Below are positions 33,410 to 41,799 of a DNA stretch of 64,000 nt, one piece after another. A program made the translations under genes and the position numbers. This stretch comes from an uncultured Poribacteria bacterium (GTDB taxonomy: Bacteria; Poribacteria; WGA-4E; WGA-3G), in assembly GCA_951828385.1 (NCBI GenBank), contig OX639973.1, positions 3,153,200 through 3,217,199 on the forward strand, given 5' to 3'. The stretch's first letter is position 1, and each line of letters opens with the position of its first letter. The notes beneath the pieces are model-generated. The model saw only the letters and a program-made list of their open reading frames with translations, did not search any database and was not told the DNA's origin.

Positions 33410-34450
33410 ATGGGAACACAATACCGTGTCTGTATTGTCGGCTGTGGCAGAATGGGCGGTACAATTGATGAAGAGGTCCGTGCGACACCACACGGGGCGT
33501 TACCCTATTCGCACGCCGCCGGATATACTGCTTTCGAGCGGACAGAACTTGTTGCCGCCGCAGATGTCGTCGAAGAAAAAGCACAATACGTCTGTGATAA
33601 ATGGGATATCCCGAAGTACTACTTAGACTATCGCGAGATGATTGTCGCAGAGAAACCGGATATTGTCAGTATCGCCACACGCCCCGGTAACCATGCTGAA
33701 ATTACGGAATTCGCTGCGGAAAACGGTGTCCAGGGTATCTATTGCGATAAACCGCTGTGTGCTTCTATGGAAGAGGCAGACGCAATGGTGGAAGTCTGCG
33801 AAAAACACAATATCAAATTCAACCTCGGCACGCAGCGTCGTTACACGCCAGGATACATCAAAATGCGTGAGATTCTCGAAAGTGGTGAACTTGGCGAAAG
33901 ACGTTCTATCATCGCCTACAGCGGCGGTTCCGCACTCTGGGGATACACGCACGCAGCGGACATGCTCCTCTTTCTGGCAAGCGACTCCCCAATAGAATAC
34001 GTGCAAGGCAACGTTGCTGTCGATGACGCTGACTTTGAGGACAACCGCACGGAATCCGACCCCGGAATCGTGATGGGGTTCATCCGCTTTGAGAACGGTA
34101 TTAACGGTATTAGCATTCCCGGTACGGCTTATGAATTTGAGGTGAATTGCAGCGAAGGCACAATTCGTGCTCTCAATAATGGGCTCGGTTTTCATCTCCG
34201 CAAACGGCAAGGACAGTTCAACGAGATTTTGGAAGCGCAATTCCCCCCTTATGAACGGAAAAGTGGCACTGTCGGCTGTATTGAAGACATTGTTGATGCA
34301 ATTGACACCGATACCGAGACGCAAGGCAATATTCATCTCGCACACCGAAGCACTGAGATGGTCTTCGCAATCGTTGATTCACAACGGCAGCAAGGCAAAC
34401 GGGTACCGATGCCGATGGAAAACCGCGGGCTCTACCTCGGAAGGTGGTAA
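33410..34450 (+). CDS. Gfo/Idh/MocA-family oxidoreductase
   Basis: 346 residues. N-terminal Rossmann domain with the NAD(P)-binding GCGRMG (about residues 10-15), then the family's catalytic lysine in YCDKPLCASMEEAD (usual form EKP), and a C-terminal alpha/beta domain from about 130. Such enzymes oxidise or epimerise sugars, inositols and sugar acids. TLGTQRRYTPGYIKMRE places the conserved Tyr/Arg after the Rossmann part. GGAGG precedes the ATG. It follows the dioxygenase pair by 63 bases and is followed within 3 bases by a methyltransferase gene, which suggests a four-gene operon. Confidence 0.85.
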   Translation: MGTQYRVCIVGCGRMGGTIDEEVRATPHGALPYSHAAGYTAFERTELVAAADVVEEKAQYVCDKWDIPKYYLDYREMIVAEKPDIVSIATRPGNHAEITEFAAENGVQGIYCDKPLCASMEEADAMVEVCEKHNIKFNLGTQRRYTPGYIKMREILESGELGERRSIIAYSGGSALWGYTHAADMLLFLASDSPIEYVQGNVAVDDADFEDNRTESDPGIVMGFIRFENGINGISIPGTAYEFEVNCSEGTIRALNNGLGFHLRKRQGQFNEILEAQFPPYERKSGTVGCIEDIVDAIDTDTETQGNIHLAHRSTEMVFAIVDSQRQQGKRVPMPMENRGLYLGRW

Positions 34451-34453
34451 CCA

Positions 34454-35251
34454 ATGTTCAGAAAGCGTCAGAAAACAGAGCGCACACGCCGTGGGTTTAT
34501 AATCTTCGGCGTTATCGCTGTTGTGTTGTTCCTATTGAGCCACGTAGCGACCGTACCGAGTGACGAATCAGAATCAGAAACCGATCCGATGCGTCCAGCC
34601 AGTACGCGCTACGAACAGCGGACACCGAGCCGAGACGGGATCGGTAAAATCTACATGGGACGCGAAATCTCTCACGTGATGGGACATCTCGCCGCAGGAT
34701 GGTTAGAACGTCCAGAGCGTGAACGAGAAGAGATGCCGAATCGTCTCATTGAAATGCTGAAACTCAAAGAGGGAGATGTTGTCGCGGATATTGGGGTCGG
34801 TACGGGTTACATCGCTCGGCGGATCTCACCGAAAATCGGCAAAACAGGGATCCTCTACGGCGTTGAAATTCAGCAGGAGATGCTTGACATCCTTGCCGAG
34901 AAGATGGCGGAAGAAGGAATTACCAATATCAAAGGAATATTAGGCACGATTACCGACCCGAAATTGCCACCGAACTCAGTCGATTTAGTGATTATGGTAG
35001 ACGTCTACCACGAATTTTCGCATCCGTATGAGATGATGCAGAATATCTGCCGTGGTCTCAAAATAGGCGGTAGGGTCGCCTTTGTGGAATACCGCTTGGA
35101 AGATGACAATGTACCAATCAAACGCTTGCACAAAATGAGTGAATTGCAGGTGATTAAAGAGGCGACACCCCATCCACTTGTATGGGTAGAGACGCTTGAA
35201 AATCTACCGTGGCAGCACGTTATCATTTTCGAGAAAATTGGTGGGCAATAG
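34454..35251 (+). CDS. Membrane-anchored SAM-dependent methyltransferase
   Basis: 265 residues. The first 13 residues are strongly basic, followed by a hydrophobic helix (about 14-32). A class I methyltransferase domain follows from about 90: motif I VVADIGVGTGYI, then the acidic VEIQQEMLD strand end, and VDLVIMVDVYHEF (motif IV). If the N-terminal helix is an anchor with a basic cytoplasmic end, the catalytic domain would be outside the inner membrane, where AdoMet is not available, so a reversed topology or a cleaved peptide must be considered. Similar anchored methyltransferases are frequent in Planctomycetes-like genomes. The gene starts 3 bases after the oxidoreductase stop. Substrate unknown. 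Confidence 0.75.
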   Translation: MFRKRQKTERTRRGFIIFGVIAVVLFLLSHVATVPSDESESETDPMRPASTRYEQRTPSRDGIGKIYMGREISHVMGHLAAGWLERPEREREEMPNRLIEMLKLKEGDVVADIGVGTGYIARRISPKIGKTGILYGVEIQQEMLDILAEKMAEEGITNIKGILGTITDPKLPPNSVDLVIMVDVYHEFSHPYEMMQNICRGLKIGGRVAFVEYRLEDDNVPIKRLHKMSELQVIKEATPHPLVWVETLENLPWQHVIIFEKIGGQ

Positions 35252-35270
35252 ACAGATTACATTCGGCATT

Positions 35271-35894
35271 TTATTTCGCGGATATCTTCTGAGAAAACTC
35301 GCTTGCCGCTTTAAAGACAGAATTAATTGCCCCAAATAGGACAGGCAAATTATCTACGCTAAAACTCGTTCGATTTTGGGTGAAGGTTTCGTTGACGAGG
35401 TGCCCAATCTGCCACAACGTGCCGTCACTGACAATACCGTGCACGGGCATATCCGCGTTCGCGTTTATTTTTTGTGCCGCTACCAATTCCGCTAAGCATT
35501 GTCCCCAGCCTTGCTCAAAGTCGTTCTTCTTTGCCTCAACGAGTATTATCAACGGCGTGCCTACAATGAGTATGCCCAATTCGGATCTTGTTGAGACAAA
35601 GTAATCGGGCGTGCCGCTCAGCGTTTCATCGTAGGCAAGAGGTTCCTTTATCCATAGGGCGTAGTTAGCAGCGTACGCTTTATACACTTCCCGCAAAACA
35701 GGGTAGATAACGGCTTCACAACGCGCGCCCTCAGACGCAAAAACAGGAATATACTGTCTGCTAAATTCCAATTCTTGCAGAAATTGTTCCGACGGCAACA
35801 CGTCTTCCTCAATCTTTATGAAGTCATTTTCGATGTGTCGGATACCAAATCTTTTCTGAACGTCAGGGATCTTCTTAAAATCGCTAAATGCCAT
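35271..35894 (-). CDS. PD-(D/E)xK nuclease-like protein of unknown role
   Basis: 207 residues. The core reads GTPDYFVSTRSE, a strand-rich stretch PLIILVEAKKNDFEQGWGQCLAEL, that is Asp, then Glu-x-Lys, then a Gln/Glu helix, the pattern of restriction-endonuclease-like folds. Proteins with this layout are common in Cyanobacteria and filamentous or symbiotic bacteria and have no settled function. It has no partner gene. GGAGGA precedes the ATG. It is convergent with the methyltransferase gene (19 bases between stops) and has a clear promoter. Confidence 0.65.
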   Translation of the reverse strand: MAFSDFKKIPDVQKRFGIRHIENDFIKIEEDVLPSEQFLQELEFSRQYIPVFASEGARCEAVIYPVLREVYKAYAANYALWIKEPLAYDETLSGTPDYFVSTRSELGILIVGTPLIILVEAKKNDFEQGWGQCLAELVAAQKINANADMPVHGIVSDGTLWQIGHLVNETFTQNRTSFSVDNLPVLFGAINSVFKAASEFSQKISAK

Positions 35895-35927
35895 GCTGTT
35901 CCTCCTTGATGATTGGTAATTGTTAAA

Positions 35928-35956
35928 ATTATATCACACCGCGTATGGCGTATCAA
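35928..35956 (-). promoter_or_regulatory. Sigma-70 promoter of the PD-(D/E)xK gene
   Basis: Minus strand: TTGATA (35956-35951), 17-base spacer, TATAAT (35933-35928) with TGA just before it, 33 bases ahead of the start codon. Confidence 0.7.
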
Positions 35957-35989
35957 TAAAAACTGAATGCCCAATCAAGTAGAAAATAT

Positions 35990-36018
35990 TTGACAAGGAC
36001 CCAACTGTAATGTAAAAT
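35990..36018 (+). promoter_or_regulatory. Sigma-70 promoter of the PSD1 cytochrome gene
   Basis: TTGACA (35990-35995), 17-base spacer, TAAAAT (36013-36018). The leader would be about 125 bases long. Confidence 0.65.
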
Positions 36019-36149
36019 ATAGCGACGCTGCTAAACTTTTCGCCTAATGAAACGTCACAATTGCCAATTACGCGTTATAGCACATTGCAGCACGCTTTTT
36101 CTTACCTGCAAGCTGCAGACGACAACGCCGAAAAAGGGAGAGAATTTCT

Positions 36150-39100
36150 GTGAAAATCGCTAAAAGTTCAATTCCACTATTAGCTACATTGGCGTGTTTC
36201 TGCCTCGCCGTGTTCGGGGGCCCCTCGGCACCTGCGGACCATCACGAAACACCACAAGCCACCCTAAATTACAACCTTGACATCCGCCCGATTCTTGCGG
36301 ACAATTGCTTCGCTTGCCACGGACCGGACGCGAAAACTCGACAGGCTGACCTCCGGCTTGATACGAAAGCGGGCGCGTTCTCTGAACCCAGCGGATACCC
36401 CGTCATCGTCCCCGGTAAACCTGAAGAGAGCGAACTGCATCTCCGCATCGTATCCGAGGACGACACCTACCGTATGCCGCCAGCCGATTTCAACAAGACG
36501 CTGACACCGGAGCAGATCGAAGCCGTCACGCAATGGATTCGTGAAGGGGCAAATTGGGAAGAACACTGGGCGTTCACCACACCCGTCCGTCCAACACCAC
36601 CAGCAGTCACGAACAAAGACTGGGTGCGAAACCCGATTGACGCGTTCATCCTCTCACGACTCGAAAAAGAGGGATTAACCCCTGCCAGCGAAGCGGATAA
36701 ACGGACACTCATTCGACGCTTAAGTTTCGATCTTACCGGCTTACCGCCGACGCGCGAAGAGATCCACCAATTCCTTGCAGACGATTCACCCAACGCTTAC
36801 GAAACACTCATTGATGCCTTTATGGCGAAACCCGAATACGGTGAGCATCTCGGCCGCTTCTGGTTAGATGTCGCACGGTACGGCGATACCCACGGACTCC
36901 ACTTGGATAACTACCGCGAAATGTGGCCCTACCGGGATTGGGTTATCAACGCATTCAACAAAAATATGCCGTTCGATCAGTTTACGATTGAGCAATTGGC
37001 GGGTGACCTCTTACCAGAACCGACGCTCGATCAGCGCGTCGCCACCGGTTTCAATCGCTGCCACGTCACGACGAGTGAAGGCGGTTCGATTAATGCAGAA
37101 TACTTCGTTCGATACGCTATTGACAGAGCGAACACCACCTCGACTGTTTGGATGGGATTAACCGTCGGGTGCGCGCAATGCCACGATCATAAATACGACC
37201 CGATTACACAGAAGGAATTCTATCAACTCTACGCCTATTTCAACAATATCACCGAAAACGCGATGGACGGCAACCGCAAGGATTCGCCCCCTGTTGTGAA
37301 GTTGCCGACACCAGAGCAGGAAGCGGAACTCGCCGCTTTTGATGCACAGATCACCGAGTTAGATGCGCAAACCAAAGCCGCTATCCCCGAACTCGATGCG
37401 ACCCAAATCGCTTGGGAAAATAGGATGCCGCGCTGGACAACGCTGAAACCGACATCACTTCACTCAAAAGGCGGAGCGACACTCGAAGTTTTAGAGGATA
37501 ATTCCGTATTAGCCAGCGGCACCAATCCCGAACAGGAGACCTACGAGGTCATTGTAGACCTGCCACCCGGTAAATGGAGTGCTGTGCGTTTAGAAGGTAT
37601 CAAGCATGAATCCTTGCCGAAAGGTGGTATCGGCAGAAGTAGTAACGGTAACGTCGTCTTAACCGATTTTGCGGTCTTTATCGCACCACCTGCAGCAGAG
37701 ACTGATGAATCCCCTGTAGCGGAAAGTAGCGACAGCGATGCTGACCCTGAGACGCAGCCAGAAGGCGAAACTACTGATGCAGAAGCCGGAAGCACACCTG
37801 ATACTGATGCCGACACTGAAGCGCAAGCAGAGGATACACCTGATGCCGATACTGAGGCACAAGTAGAAGACACACCCGATGCTGAAGCACAAGCAGAAAG
37901 CACACCTACTGCTGATACCGACACTCAGACACAAACTTCCGATAAAGCACTCCAGCGGAGTGCCACGTCTATAGAAGCGGAAAATGAAACTGAAGATACC
38001 GAAGCAGCCGATCCGTGGACACCTGTCCAAATTGTACAAGCCTGGTCGGACCACGAACAGGTCATGGGTGAAAACAATCTCGGCGGTGTCATCGCAAACG
38101 CGATTGACGATAAACCGGAAACCGGATGGGCACTCGACAGAAGAAACGAGAATCGACAAGCAATCTTTCTTGTCGCCGCACCGTTTGGGACGGAAGGCGG
38201 CAGATTGAAAATCCGGCTTAAGCATGAGTTCGATCTGCGTCAGAAGCAATTAGGGCGATTTCGACTTGCGCTCACAGATGCCGCTACCGTTTACCCCATC
38301 GGTTCCAAGATCGGATTAGGGAACTGGCACGCTGCGGGTCCGTTTACCGCGGAACACGGTAACCTCGCCTTTTATCAGGTTTATGAACCCGAAACGAAAG
38401 GTGTCAATGCAGGCGACACTTTCAAGGTAAACGACAAAACCATCAAATGGGAACAGCAGAGCCACTGGGTTGACGAACAGGTACATAACGACATTGTCGG
38501 TGAAAACAGTGCCACCTATCTTTTCCGAAACATCTCCTCCGTTACGCAACAGAAAGCACTGCTGCATATCGGGAGCAACGACGCGCTGAAGGTCTGGATG
38601 AACGGCACTGAACTCCTTTCCAAAAACGTCCAGCGAGATGCTGCCGCTGACCAAGAACAGATACAGGTGGAACTCAAACCCGGTAACAACACGTTACTCC
38701 TGAAAATTGTCAACTACTCAGGCCCCTCTGGTTTCTACTTCCGTATGGAAAGCGCGCCGCCGATGCTACCCGCTAACATCGTAGATATTGCTGGTACCCC
38801 TCGCGGCGAGCGTGAGACCGCGCAGAAGGATCAAATCCGGGATTACTATCGGGCTAACATCACGCTTGACAAGAGCATAAACGAAAATGCACATCGTGCA
38901 TTCGCGAATTTGAAAGAGGTTTTTGCTGACTTAGCAGAAACCCGACAGAAGCGAAATACACTCGACGGTTCACTAACAACGACGCTTGTGATGCAGGAGC
39001 GAACCGAACCGCGAGGTGCCTACGTTTTGGCGCGTGGTGAATACCAGCACCCTGGCGAACAAGTATACCCACAAACGCCGGCAGTGCTGCCAAGTATAGC

Positions 39101-40070
39101 AGAAAACGCGTCTCCGAACCGTCTCGGCTTTGCCAAGTGGTTGCTTTCACCGGAACACCCGCTCACTGCTCGTGTTGCAATCAACCGTTTCTGGCAAGAC
39201 CTCTTCGGTGCCGGAATTGTAGTAACCGCGGAGGACTTCGGGACACAAGGCACACCGCCGGTGCATCCGGAACTCCTCGATTGGCTGGCAACCGAATTTA
39301 TTGCCTCCGGTTGGGATATTCAAGTCATGCTCAAACTCATGCTTACATCAGCAACATATCGGCAAAGTGCAAAGGTCACGCCTGAAAAATTGGAACGTGA
39401 TGCGGATAACGCGCTGCTCTCGCGTGCACCAAGGTACCGACTTGATGCCGAAACCGTGCGCGATAATGCACTTGCACTCAGTGGTCTGCTGTATACCAAA
39501 ATCGGTGGTCAGAGCGTCAAACCGCCGCAACCGGATGGGCTTTGGAAAGCTGTCGGGTTTACGGGATCTAATACCGACACGTTTGTTAAAGATACCGGTG
39601 CCGATAAGATATATCGCCGGAGTCTCTACACATTCTGGAAGCGCACCGCACCACCACCACAGATGAACATCTTGGATGCGCCGTCACGTGAAGCCTGTAC
39701 AATCCGCCGTGAACGCACGAACACGCCGATGCAGGCGTTAATGCTGATGAACGATCCACAGTTCTTTGAAGCGGCGCGCACCCTCGCGGAGCGAGTCATT
39801 AAGGAGGGTGGGGAGACAACGGAAGCACGCCTCGCCTACCTCTTTGAGACAGCCACTGCCCGACTCCCAAAACCCAAAGAGGAAGCACTGCTACTGGAAA
39901 CGTTCCAAGCACACCATCAGGAGTTGGCGGCAAACCCAGAAGCAGCCAAAGAACTGATCGCTGTCGGCGAATCAACCCCTAATGAAACTTTAGACGCAGT
40001 CGAAGTCGCTACATGGACGATGATTGCAAATCTGATCCTGAATCTGGACGAAGTCCTGAACAAGGGATAA
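36150..40070 (+). CDS. PSD1/DUF1549/DUF1553 cytochrome c-type protein
   Basis: 1306 residues with a signal peptide (about 1-30). An N-terminal cytochrome c-like domain has the haem motif CFACH (about 53-57). Then come the DUF1549 region (DAFILSRLEKEGLTPA onward, with RYGDTHG and CAQCHDHKYDPI) and, at the C-terminus, DUF1553 (FAKWLLSPEHPLTARVAINRFWQDLFG through NTPMQALMLMNDPQF). Between them is a long insert: an acidic Asp/Glu/Thr/Ala-rich tract (about 515-600) and a beta-rich module (about 700-900) reminiscent of carbohydrate-binding domains. The family is typical of Planctomycetes, where it is paired with DUF1501; its chemistry is unknown, probably periplasmic redox work on polymers. GTG 36150 is preceded by AGGGAG at 36135-36140. 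Confidence 0.85.
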   Translation: MKIAKSSIPLLATLACFCLAVFGGPSAPADHHETPQATLNYNLDIRPILADNCFACHGPDAKTRQADLRLDTKAGAFSEPSGYPVIVPGKPEESELHLRIVSEDDTYRMPPADFNKTLTPEQIEAVTQWIREGANWEEHWAFTTPVRPTPPAVTNKDWVRNPIDAFILSRLEKEGLTPASEADKRTLIRRLSFDLTGLPPTREEIHQFLADDSPNAYETLIDAFMAKPEYGEHLGRFWLDVARYGDTHGLHLDNYREMWPYRDWVINAFNKNMPFDQFTIEQLAGDLLPEPTLDQRVATGFNRCHVTTSEGGSINAEYFVRYAIDRANTTSTVWMGLTVGCAQCHDHKYDPITQKEFYQLYAYFNNITENAMDGNRKDSPPVVKLPTPEQEAELAAFDAQITELDAQTKAAIPELDATQIAWENRMPRWTTLKPTSLHSKGGATLEVLEDNSVLASGTNPEQETYEVIVDLPPGKWSAVRLEGIKHESLPKGGIGRSSNGNVVLTDFAVFIAPPAAETDESPVAESSDSDADPETQPEGETTDAEAGSTPDTDADTEAQAEDTPDADTEAQVEDTPDAEAQAESTPTADTDTQTQTSDKALQRSATSIEAENETEDTEAADPWTPVQIVQAWSDHEQVMGENNLGGVIANAIDDKPETGWALDRRNENRQAIFLVAAPFGTEGGRLKIRLKHEFDLRQKQLGRFRLALTDAATVYPIGSKIGLGNWHAAGPFTAEHGNLAFYQVYEPETKGVNAGDTFKVNDKTIKWEQQSHWVDEQVHNDIVGENSATYLFRNISSVTQQKALLHIGSNDALKVWMNGTELLSKNVQRDAAADQEQIQVELKPGNNTLLLKIVNYSGPSGFYFRMESAPPMLPANIVDIAGTPRGERETAQKDQIRDYYRANITLDKSINENAHRAFANLKEVFADLAETRQKRNTLDGSLTTTLVMQERTEPRGAYVLARGEYQHPGEQVYPQTPAVLPSIAENASPNRLGFAKWLLSPEHPLTARVAINRFWQDLFGAGIVVTAEDFGTQGTPPVHPELLDWLATEFIASGWDIQVMLKLMLTSATYRQSAKVTPEKLERDADNALLSRAPRYRLDAETVRDNALALSGLLYTKIGGQSVKPPQPDGLWKAVGFTGSNTDTFVKDTGADKIYRRSLYTFWKRTAPPPQMNILDAPSREACTIRRERTNTPMQALMLMNDPQFFEAARTLAERVIKEGGETTEARLAYLFETATARLPKPKEEALLLETFQAHHQELAANPEAAKELIAVGESTPNETLDAVEVATWTMIANLILNLDEVLNKG
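37790..37910 (+). repeat. Degenerate about 33-36-base tandem repeat in the PSD1 gene
   Basis: Three to four degenerate units coding roughly D-T-E-A-Q-A-E-D-T-P-D-A, inside the acidic linker. Slippage or unequal crossing-over would change linker length. Confidence 0.5.
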
Positions 40071-40080
40071 TTACACCTAA

Positions 40081-40106
40081 TGGGCGCGACCTGCGGGCTG
40101 CGCCCA
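40081..40106 (+). repeat. Hairpin TGGGCGC ... GCGCCCA between PSD1 and LRR genes
   Basis: 7-bp perfect stem (40081-40087 and 40100-40106) with a 12-base loop, 11 bases after the PSD1 stop. A weak terminator or a dispersed palindrome. Confidence 0.45.
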
Positions 40107-40121
40107 CCATAGGATAACTTC

Positions 40122-41792
40122 ATGAAGACCCTGAAATATTTGTACACATTGCTTGTCCTTCCTATAATTACTGTGCTAAATCGTTCATCTAATGCGTATG
40201 TGAAGATCCCGGATGCCAACTTAGCGAGGGTAGTCCGAAAGGCACTTCGCTTAGATTCAAAGGCGCGTATCCCGCTACAGAAGTTTCAAAGATTAACGCA
40301 TCTGGATGGTAACAACAATCAGATACGCGATTTAACCGGGCTGGAAAAAGCCGTGGGTCTCATTGAATTAGATATCTACGCGAATCAAATTGAGAACCTT
40401 ACACCGCTTACTGGATTAACGCAGTTAAGAGATTTGAGCCTGTCAAGTAATAATATTACCGACATCACGCCGCTTGCCGGATTAACGCAACTGAAACATT
40501 TATCGCTCGGCTACAATAAAATCAGCGACATCACACCCCTCACTGGATTAAAGCAGCTGAAAGACTTAGGACTCGGAAAAAATCAGATCCACGATATTAC
40601 ACCGCTCACGGAATTGACACAAATTACAGAGTTGGGACTCTGGGGGAATCCGCTGAGTGATATCACACCGCTCGCTGGACTCACACTACTGAGATTGTTG
40701 AACATCCGGCAAAATCAAATTAGCGACATTACACCGTTATCGGAATTAACGCAAATTACGAACTTATGGCTCTGGGATAATCAGATTCGCGATATTACAC
40801 CCCTCACGCAATTAACAAAATTGCGGTATTTATGGCTGAGTGAAAATGAAATTAGCGACATTACACCGCTCGCTGGACTCACACATCTTAAAACCTTAGA
40901 CCTTAGTAAAAACCAAATCACGGACATCGCGCCGCTCATGAGATTGACACAAGTAGACCAGTTAGGGTTAAGCAGAAATCAAATCACGGACATCACACCC
41001 CTCGATGGATTAACCGAGATGACAGGTTTAGGTCTCTCGGAAAATCAAATCAACGACATCACACCCCTCACAAAACTGATATATCTAACAGAATTGGGAC
41101 TGAAAAAAAACCAAATCAGCGATATTACACCGCTATCCGGATTAACACAGTTGAAGGAACTGCGGATCGGTGAAAATCAAATCAGCGATATTACACCCCT
41201 CACTGGATTGGCAAAATTAACAGAATTAGAACTCGAAAAAAACCAAATCAGCAATATAAAACCGATCATTGGATTGACGCAACTCACAAATGTAGAGTTC
41301 TGGGACAATCAAATCAGTGATATTGAACCACTGGCGAACCTGACGCAAATGAAGAAATTAGGGCTCGGTGAGAATCAGATTAGCAACATAAAACCGCTCG
41401 CGGAATTGACACAGACCACAGAATTAGGGCTTTGGGACAATCAAATCAGTGACATTGAACCACTAGCGAACTTGGCACAGCTGCAGTTGTTGAACATCCG
41501 GGGCAATCAACTTTATGACATCTCGCCGCTCGCTAATCTCAAACAGATAACACATCTATGGCTGAGTGGAAATCAAATCGACAACATTGCGCGACTCACT
41601 GAATTGACGCAGCTAACACACTTAGCATTGGATCAGAATCAAATCAGTAACATCAGTCCGATAGAAAACTTTACAAGTTTAGAGCGTTTAGATATTAAAG
41701 AAAACCCCATTCGAGATATAGAATCACTCCGAAGTCTCTTGAAACAACTGCCAAACTTGGAACTTGATATACTATTGCCTATTGAAGATTAA
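40122..41792 (+). CDS. Secreted leucine-rich-repeat protein (about 22 repeats)
   Basis: 556 residues. An N-terminal signal peptide (about 1-26) and a short cap (IPDANLARVVRKALRL, then a first divergent unit) precede about 22 repeats of 22 residues with the consensus LTxLxxLxLxxNQIxDITPL, the SDS22/internalin-like type. The last unit (PIRDIESLRSLLKQLPNLELD) forms the C-cap. No sortase motif, autotransporter part or other anchor is visible. Such proteins bind proteins outside the cell; in symbionts a role in host contact is often proposed. The following LRR gene begins 8 bases after the stop and has the same cap, so the two are tandem paralogues. Confidence 0.9.
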   Translation: MKTLKYLYTLLVLPIITVLNRSSNAYVKIPDANLARVVRKALRLDSKARIPLQKFQRLTHLDGNNNQIRDLTGLEKAVGLIELDIYANQIENLTPLTGLTQLRDLSLSSNNITDITPLAGLTQLKHLSLGYNKISDITPLTGLKQLKDLGLGKNQIHDITPLTELTQITELGLWGNPLSDITPLAGLTLLRLLNIRQNQISDITPLSELTQITNLWLWDNQIRDITPLTQLTKLRYLWLSENEISDITPLAGLTHLKTLDLSKNQITDIAPLMRLTQVDQLGLSRNQITDITPLDGLTEMTGLGLSENQINDITPLTKLIYLTELGLKKNQISDITPLSGLTQLKELRIGENQISDITPLTGLAKLTELELEKNQISNIKPIIGLTQLTNVEFWDNQISDIEPLANLTQMKKLGLGENQISNIKPLAELTQTTELGLWDNQISDIEPLANLAQLQLLNIRGNQLYDISPLANLKQITHLWLSGNQIDNIARLTELTQLTHLALDQNQISNISPIENFTSLERLDIKENPIRDIESLRSLLKQLPNLELDILLPIED

Positions 41793-41799
41793 GGTGCGC

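Noticed and set aside
36048-36076. Possible fourth ECF-type promoter (TGAAAC ... CGTT) before the PSD1 gene
   Set aside because: The spacer is 19 bases and the -10 reads CGTT, unlike the other three; a good sigma-70 promoter lies just upstream.
37541-37924. Minus-strand Ser/Val-rich frame
   Set aside because: It is the antisense of the acidic repeat tract of the PSD1 gene.
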